Source: Stereocaulon alpinum (Eukaryota > Ascomycota > Lecanoromycetes > Lecanorales > Stereocaulaceae). Taken from it: 13,224 nt of DNA. Made by a program: the position numbers and the translations under genes. This document shows positions 7,974 to 13,224 of the stretch, one piece after another. Within the stretch, counting starts at the first letter, position 1, and the number at the start of each line of letters is the position of its first letter. The DNA is taken from contig JAEUBA010000283.1 of assembly GCA_018257865.1 (NCBI GenBank), forward strand, positions 1-13,224, read 5' to 3'. The notes below the pieces were generated by a model. It was given only the letters and a program-made list of their open reading frames with translations. It made no database searches and was not told the DNA's origin.

Positions 7974-8330
7974 CCTGGACTGCGGTTGGCTGAGAGTCCC
8001 AGGGGCTCCTCTATTCGTGACTTATCGAGAACTCTCCCGGGTCAGCGTGACTGAGATAATGATCCTATCGATACAATGCTTAGTCCTTCTACTCTCCTTG
8101 GGAGATAAGAGACCAAACTCGGCATGCGACGTCGATGCATTAGTGACAAGGAGATAAATTGCGACAGCAGGCAGTGAGAATAAGTCACAAGTGCTTAGCC
8201 TCTAGGTCGTCGTCACCGAGCGCCAGTAGGCGATTAAGTGTTTATTAGCGCAACTCAGCCTTATGCTAGTAGGTGGAGATAGACGCTGTGCCAAACTTGG
8301 TAGGTCGGCAGATATAAAGAATACGTACCT
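7974..8330 (-). promoter_or_regulatory. Upstream region of the ankyrin gene
   Basis: This single-copy, non-RIP sequence runs from the start codon to the edge of the repeat flank, about 350 bases. It holds no open frame of note. Read on the + strand there are three gagata motifs (near 8102, 8150 and 8275), two of them gagataa, which match the GATA-factor consensus but are short enough to occur by chance. A palindromic tatcgata lies near 8067-8074. No convincing TATA box is near the start codon. The transcription start cannot be placed. Confidence 0.4.
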
Positions 8331-8339
8331 TCGATTCTA

Positions 8340-8612
8340 GAAGGCCCTAGGGAAAGTAGGAGTAAATATAAAGAAAGTGTAATTATACGATAAACGGGAC
8401 TAGGATTTATAATCGACTAAGATATTATACGATATAGAAGAGTTTACCCCTCTATAGGCTAAATTACTCTATTAGCTATCCCTATAGGGCTAGTACTAGT
8501 ATATCTATAATTTTATTATTTTTATAACAAAAATTAACCTATTTTAATATCTAAGTTATTATTCGAATCTCTTAACTATTATTTAAATTATAGATCTAGC
8601 TTATAAAGTTCT
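8340..8612. other. RIP-affected spacer of unknown origin
   Basis: TA-rich sequence almost free of CA and TG, unlike the island to its left, so it was probably once part of a repeated element. It has no readable open frame or relation to the copia or LINE sequences that I could see. It ends where the taat-type tail of the LINE begins. Confidence 0.5.
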
Positions 8613-8634
8613 TTAATTAATTAATTAATTAATT
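8613..8634. repeat. Simple-repeat 3' tail of the LINE (ttaa units)
   Basis: A run of ttaa units directly at the LINE 3' end. The second LINE copy at 3501-3919 ends in the same kind of tail, so this family ends in a short tandem repeat and not in poly(A). Confidence 0.75.
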
Positions 8635-9037
8635 TATACGCCTATTCTAGTATCTATATATACTAATAAGGGTATTCTCTTATATTATTAGGAAATCTAG
8701 GGGGGTTAAAGGCCCTCTAAACGCGAAAGAAACCTTTCTAAAGTCGCCCCTTCTAGCTAAAAACTTTCGCTTATTAACTTACTTATTATTCTACTCCGCT
8801 TATCTAACCTTACTGCTAAGCTTTATAATACTAGTAATAATAATCTCCGCTACCCTAATAAACCTTATAATACTTTAGTAGCTCCGCTGCCTTTAGCTTC
8901 TACTTATACTTAAGCTTCTTTATCTTTAGGGTTTTTATTACTAGTTCTACTTTAATAGGGAGTTTAGACTAGGAGAGCTATTCCTTAGTAAGTTAATACT
9001 ATATTAGGAATCCTAACCTAACTAGCTATTTTATAGC
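8613..9037 (-). repeat. LINE 3' segment homologous to 3501-3919 (inverted)
   Basis: The reverse complement matches the left LINE fragment along its whole length. This includes the block around 8900-8960 (tctttagggtttttatta on the + strand) and the first bases of the left copy (gctgcgagatag against gctataaaatag). Differences are almost all C/T or G/A. Together the two copies form an inverted repeat whose inner edges are about 4.7 kb apart, enclosing the gene island. Confidence 0.85.
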
Positions 9038-10199
9038 TACTCTTATACTAGTAACCTTAACTAGTATAGTCCTAATATTATAAATCTCTATCTCTTTAAT
9101 AAGCTCCCTTTAAGTATTACTAAGCTTTAGGTAGTATAGGAGAATATACTTTATATCCTAATTCCTTTATCTATAATTATAGTAGGTACTATAGACCCTT
9201 AGTACCCTTACCTTATAAAGGAAGTAGTTAAACCTATTCTTTCTACTTTAAAGTTAGACTACTATTAAGCTTTCTACCTTCTTAAGCTTTAGATAGTAGT
9301 TATACCTTCCTCTAAATAATAGTTTATTCTATATAGGTATATAAGAGTACTTAGGGATAGTATCCTTATATACCTCCTATCGCTTAATCTACTTCGCTAT
9401 TACTTAACCTTATATCTTCTTAGCTAAGACGCCTATATCTTAATACTCCTTAATATCCGTTTTTAGGTTATACTAATATACCTTCCTCCTTATTACTATT
9501 ACTACTTAATCCTAATCCTTCGCCTTAAGCTCCTATAGGGCCTATTCTTCCTTTTCTAGTAATAGGGTTAGGCGTATTAGGCGCGCCCTTCCTCTCCTTC
9601 CCTATAGTCTCCTACGGATTAAGTAGTTACCTTTAATTATTAAGGGGTATACTCCCCTTAGTACCTAGTATCTTATAACTAAGGCGTTTAGATAGGTTTA
9701 GATAGGTATAATAACTACCTCTACTTCTAAGACTTAGACTAGTATTACCTTATATACTCTAAGTACTATCTATAAGTAGTTATTCTATATTATCGCGAGC
9801 GTCTTAATATACTTTTCTATAGCTCCCTACCCCTTAGTAGGGGTATACTATATTAAAGTAGCGAATATAAGTATAGGCCTTATTACTATACTATATATTA
9901 TCCTATACTTCTTAAATATAGCTCCCTAAGTTAATCCTACTAGGTACTTAATCGCTTAGGCTTAAGTAGTAGCCTTTATCTTTACCTACGCTATATATAG
10001 GCCCTAGCGGAGTTTAGTATTAATATATAACCCTAAAACCCTAATACTTACTTCCGGCTTAACCTCTATATTACTAAATTATACTATCTCCTTTATATTA
10101 AACCTTTTAGGGGCGTATAATAGATATACTAGTTTATACTTCTAAGGCGTAAACGTCGCCCTATATATTTTCGCTTATATTTAATAAAGCTTATAGGCC

Positions 10200-11100
10200 T
10201 ATTCTAGCTATCTATAGTTTATTTCCGTTATCTTACTATATACTAGTAGGTATACGTTATCTACGAATCCTCCTACTTATACTAAGATTTTTACTTTTAA
10301 GTATACTTTAATTAGTAGTATATTAAAGAAGAGAAATAGAATTAGTAATATAGGTAATCCTTATAGAATCCCTATCTCTATTACCTCTACTAAGCTAGTT
10401 TTACCTCTTAGAGTAATTAATATCGCTCTATCTTTAAGGAAGCTTATAATCTACTAAATAATTCCCTTAGGGATTCCTTTTATCTTTAGGTTATAGAGTA
10501 GCCTTTTATAGGATATATTATTAAATACCCCTACTATATCTAGTAATAGTAGGCTCGCTATATTATCTTTACCCTAATTCTATATTATATAGACTAAATC
10601 TATAATAGTCTTTAAGGCTATTTCTACTAAGCGTCTCTTTCTACCCCCTATCTAGTATTCTAAAAGTAGGTAATTCCTTTTAGCTATTCTATTAAGATAT
10701 TTCGCTATTACTATCTCTAATACTTTTCTAAGTATATCTAGTAATATAATAAGCTAGTACGCCTTAGGCTCTAAATAGTTAGTCTTTTTTAGTTTCTTTA
10801 GTATTACTATATTCGCCTCCTAAAACTTCTTTAGGTAGTATCTATAATCTAAGTACGCTTAAAATATCCTTCTAAATATCTCTATTATTTCTATATATAC
10901 TATTCTTAGGAACTTATTTAGAATCTTTAAGATCCCTAAGGTTTTATTCGCTACTAAGTACTAAATTATATCCTTTACCTCCTTTAAGGTAATCTTACTA
11001 TCTATTATTATAGGTTCTAAGTAGTTAGCCCCCTCTATATCTATTAGGTCTACTAAGGGTAGAGGTAGGAAGAGGACCCTCCTTAGGGCCTCTACCTTCC
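10200..11100 (-). pseudogene. LINE reverse transcriptase relic
   Basis: The minus-strand frame near 10640-10250 follows the conserved non-LTR reverse transcriptase order. It begins with an R-K-R-R block, then a fingers/palm segment with V-G-V-F-N (from G-A-F-D), then I-P-K-G, G-I-L-stop-G-L-P-I (from G-I-P-Q-G-S-P), and finally F-V-D-N at 10267-10256. The last corresponds to the F-V-D-D catalytic box; GAT-GAC has become GAT-AAC by TG to TA. The enzyme would have primed cDNA synthesis on nicked target DNA. It is inactive. The upstream part of the domain (to about 11100) is placed by position only. Confidence 0.8.
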
Positions 11101-11849
11101 CCTTAAATTCTATTACTTTATTCCTATTTCCGTCTTTAATAGCTAGGAATTACGGTAGCTCTTTAAGGCGTATACTTCTTTCCCTTCCCTACTTAATAAG
11201 TTACTATACTCCTCCTAGTCTTAGTAATACTTTATAGACTCCCTCTCTAAAAGCTATTATTCTAGCCTTCTATAGGGTAGTAACCTTTTCCCTTTTAACT
11301 TAATAGAGGGCTTCCTTAGTTTCTGCGTTCCTACTATAGTAGTAGGCCTTAAGCGCTACCTATAATACTTTAGTTACCCTTATATATACCTTATTCTAAT
11401 ATAGCTTAGCCCTACGTACGGTTTCTTATATAGGATAGTATCTCCTATTACCTTTTATAGTATAGCTATAAGCCTATTAATATACTAGTTAATTATATCT
11501 TTAGAGTCTACTAAGTACTAGCTTATTACTTTATTTAGGATCTTTATATATTTCTAAATTTCCTCCTTAGTTACCTTCGCCTTTATCCTTTTCTAAGCCC
11601 TCTTCTAGCGTACTAGGCGTTCGCTCTATATCTATTCTAGCTTTATAATAATTAGTATATAGTCTAATCCTATATTAAGGTTATTCCTTACCCTATACTT
11701 TACTATCGTATTATACGCGCCTTCGGTTAGGAATATAAGGTTAATAGTACTCTTTAGGCCCCTATTCTACTATATAACTACCTTCTCTAGTAGTCTTAGA
11801 ATTATACCTCTCTCTTTTACTACCTCTAGCAGCTCGTTTACTATAGCGT

Positions 11850-12430
11850 AGTATATTATTCGTCTTAGGTTATTTTAGTACGGGTAGTATAGGTTAAAGT
11901 CTCCTATAACTATATATTTACCCTTATTCCCTAGCGCTTCCTTTAGTTTTAGGATAGTTATTAAACTATCCCTTAATATATAGCTTACTAGTAAGGGGTT
12001 ATAAATATTATATACCTATACCCTCTCCCCTAGTAGCCCTCCGGTATTCTCTATCCCCTCCTTAATATCCTTCTAAGTCCTCGTAACTTAGATCTATAAC
12101 GAGTATAAGTCGCCTCCCTAGTATTCCACCCCCTAGTTATTAGGATCTATCCTCTTATTTATATAGAAATATATCCTAGCCTCTAGGTCTCCTCCGTAGG
12201 CTAGGTAGAATCTACTTATACTCGTATTATATAAGGTTCTATTTATTAGGTTATATACCGGCTCCTAGATCGCTAATACGTCTATATCTTTTACGTCTTT
12301 ATTTTTAAGAAGTAGTACTATTACCGTATCCTTCTTCCTCTATATATTATACTATAGTATTTTTAGGTAGGGTATATCTATTACGATCCTAATCTAGAGG
12401 CCCTACTACTAGTATAGAGGTGGCGTATTA
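11850..12430 (-). pseudogene. LINE endonuclease (EEP-type) relic
   Basis: On the minus strand D-I-D-V-L-A-I-stop-E-P is read at 12287-12260. This is the L-A-I-Q-E-P box of LINE endonucleases, with the Gln codon CAG turned into TAG and the Glu kept. It is followed by Y-N-L-I-N, S-R-F-Y-L-A-Y and F-Y-I-N-K-R-I-D segments typical of Tad1-type elements. The enzyme nicks target DNA to prime reverse transcription. It is inactive because of many stops. Confidence 0.78.
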
Positions 12431-13224
12431 GTATAGAGATAGCTTAGTATACTAGTTAATACGGTTCTTAGATAGGGACTAGCGGCGAGCTAGCCCTAAG
12501 GGTATTTAGGCTTATAAGCTTACTAGCTCTTTCCTTTCTTCTTTATCCTATTTTTTAAATATTAAGCGTAGCCTATTAGCTAAATCCTAATATAAGGTAG
12601 TTTTCTTTAAAGCTACCTTCTCCTACGATTACCTTTAGGCGAGCTATAATATAAAATAGGACTAATACCCCCTTTACTATAAAGCGTTATATCTTACTTA
12701 TTCTTTTAGACTAAGGTTAAGCTTAGTAAGCTACCTATTAATAAAGAGTACTACCTACTTAATAAGTAGGTACCTACTAATTAAATAATTAGTATATCTT
12801 AAAGAAAGCTAGATCCCTATTTTTTTAAAACCCTTAACTACTTTTACGTTAATACCTATACTCAAAAAACTCTAATAATATATATACTACTATACTTATA
12901 TACTACCTTATAAAAGTATATACTAAAGTATACCCCCTACTTAGCTAAGATTCCTATCTACCTTAAGGAATTAATCCTTAGTACTTATACCTTCCTCTTC
13001 TAACCCTAATAATCCTTTACTATTAATTAAGAATTCTAAACTAGAAGCCTTAAAAGACTTAAGCTTAAAAGATATTTTTAAAGATATTAAAAATAACCCC
13101 CCTATTAAAAATACTATTACTATTCCCCTATTAAGTAATAGGATAGCTAACTAAATACCTATCTTTACCTTAACTTAGTAAGCTATTATTACTACTATTA
13201 TTATAATAGCTTTAGTAGAATCCT

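Larger units (their letters stand above)
8613..13224 (-). mobile_element. RIP-degraded LINE (Tad1/I-like), 5' end beyond window
   Basis: Read on the minus strand the conceptual translation gives an apurinic/apyrimidinic-type endonuclease (about 12430-11850), then a non-LTR reverse transcriptase (about 11100-10200), then a C-terminal part and a 3' untranslated region ending in a taat-type simple-repeat tail at 8613-8634. Sequence above about 12450 would be ORF1 (gag-like), but its identity is too decayed to show motifs. At least 4.6 kb of the element is present. Stops are dense and CA/TG are nearly gone. The order and the motifs fit the Tad1-type LINEs common in Pezizomycotina. No second target duplication could be sought because the 5' end is missing. 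Confidence 0.82.

Overview
The window looks like part of a filamentous ascomycete (Pezizomycotina) genome. The evidence is a gene with short GT-AG introns carrying CTGAC-type branch points, an N-terminal domain typical of fungal STAND/NLR proteins, and long flanks in which CA and TG dinucleotides are almost absent while TA is in large excess and CG persists. That last pattern is the signature of repeat-induced point mutation (RIP, CpA to TpA). About 10 kb of the 13.2 kb is RIP-destroyed transposon sequence. One gene-bearing island of about 3.3 kb (roughly 5020-8330) keeps normal dinucleotide usage.

Left flank (1 to about 4510): the 3' two thirds of a Ty1/copia-type retrotransposon on the + strand (integrase, reverse transcriptase, RNase H, 3' end). 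Two later insertions split it. The first is a 1,030-bp non-autonomous LTR element (1594-2623) with two 143-bp LTRs, a 5-bp target duplication and internal tandem repeats; it lies inside the codons of the reverse transcriptase catalytic motif. The second is a 419-bp, 5'-truncated LINE tail (3501-3919) bounded by a 12-bp target duplication. From about 4510 to 5020 there is unassigned AT-rich and pyrimidine-rich low-complexity sequence.

Island (about 5020-8330): the one confident gene lies on the minus strand, 7973 to 6031, in three exons, encoding 606 residues. The protein has a fungal STAND-type N-terminal helical domain, a serine-rich linker and about five ankyrin repeats, but no nucleotide-binding (NACHT/NB-ARC) domain. 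About 350 bp of upstream sequence precedes its start. Downstream (5081-5934) are short open segments on the same strand, one with a Cys2-His2-like spacing, that may be exons or remains of a second gene; I could not assemble a convincing model.

Right flank (about 8340-13224): a short RIP-affected spacer, then a long minus-strand LINE of the Tad1/I-like type, 3' end at 8613. Its reverse transcriptase, endonuclease and probable ORF1 are all riddled with stops, and its 5' end lies beyond the window. Its last 425 bp are homologous to the LINE fragment on the left in inverted orientation, so the island sits between inverted LINE tails. The layout is a single NLR-like gene in a RIP-mutated transposon desert, as in the AT-rich compartments of many ascomycetes.
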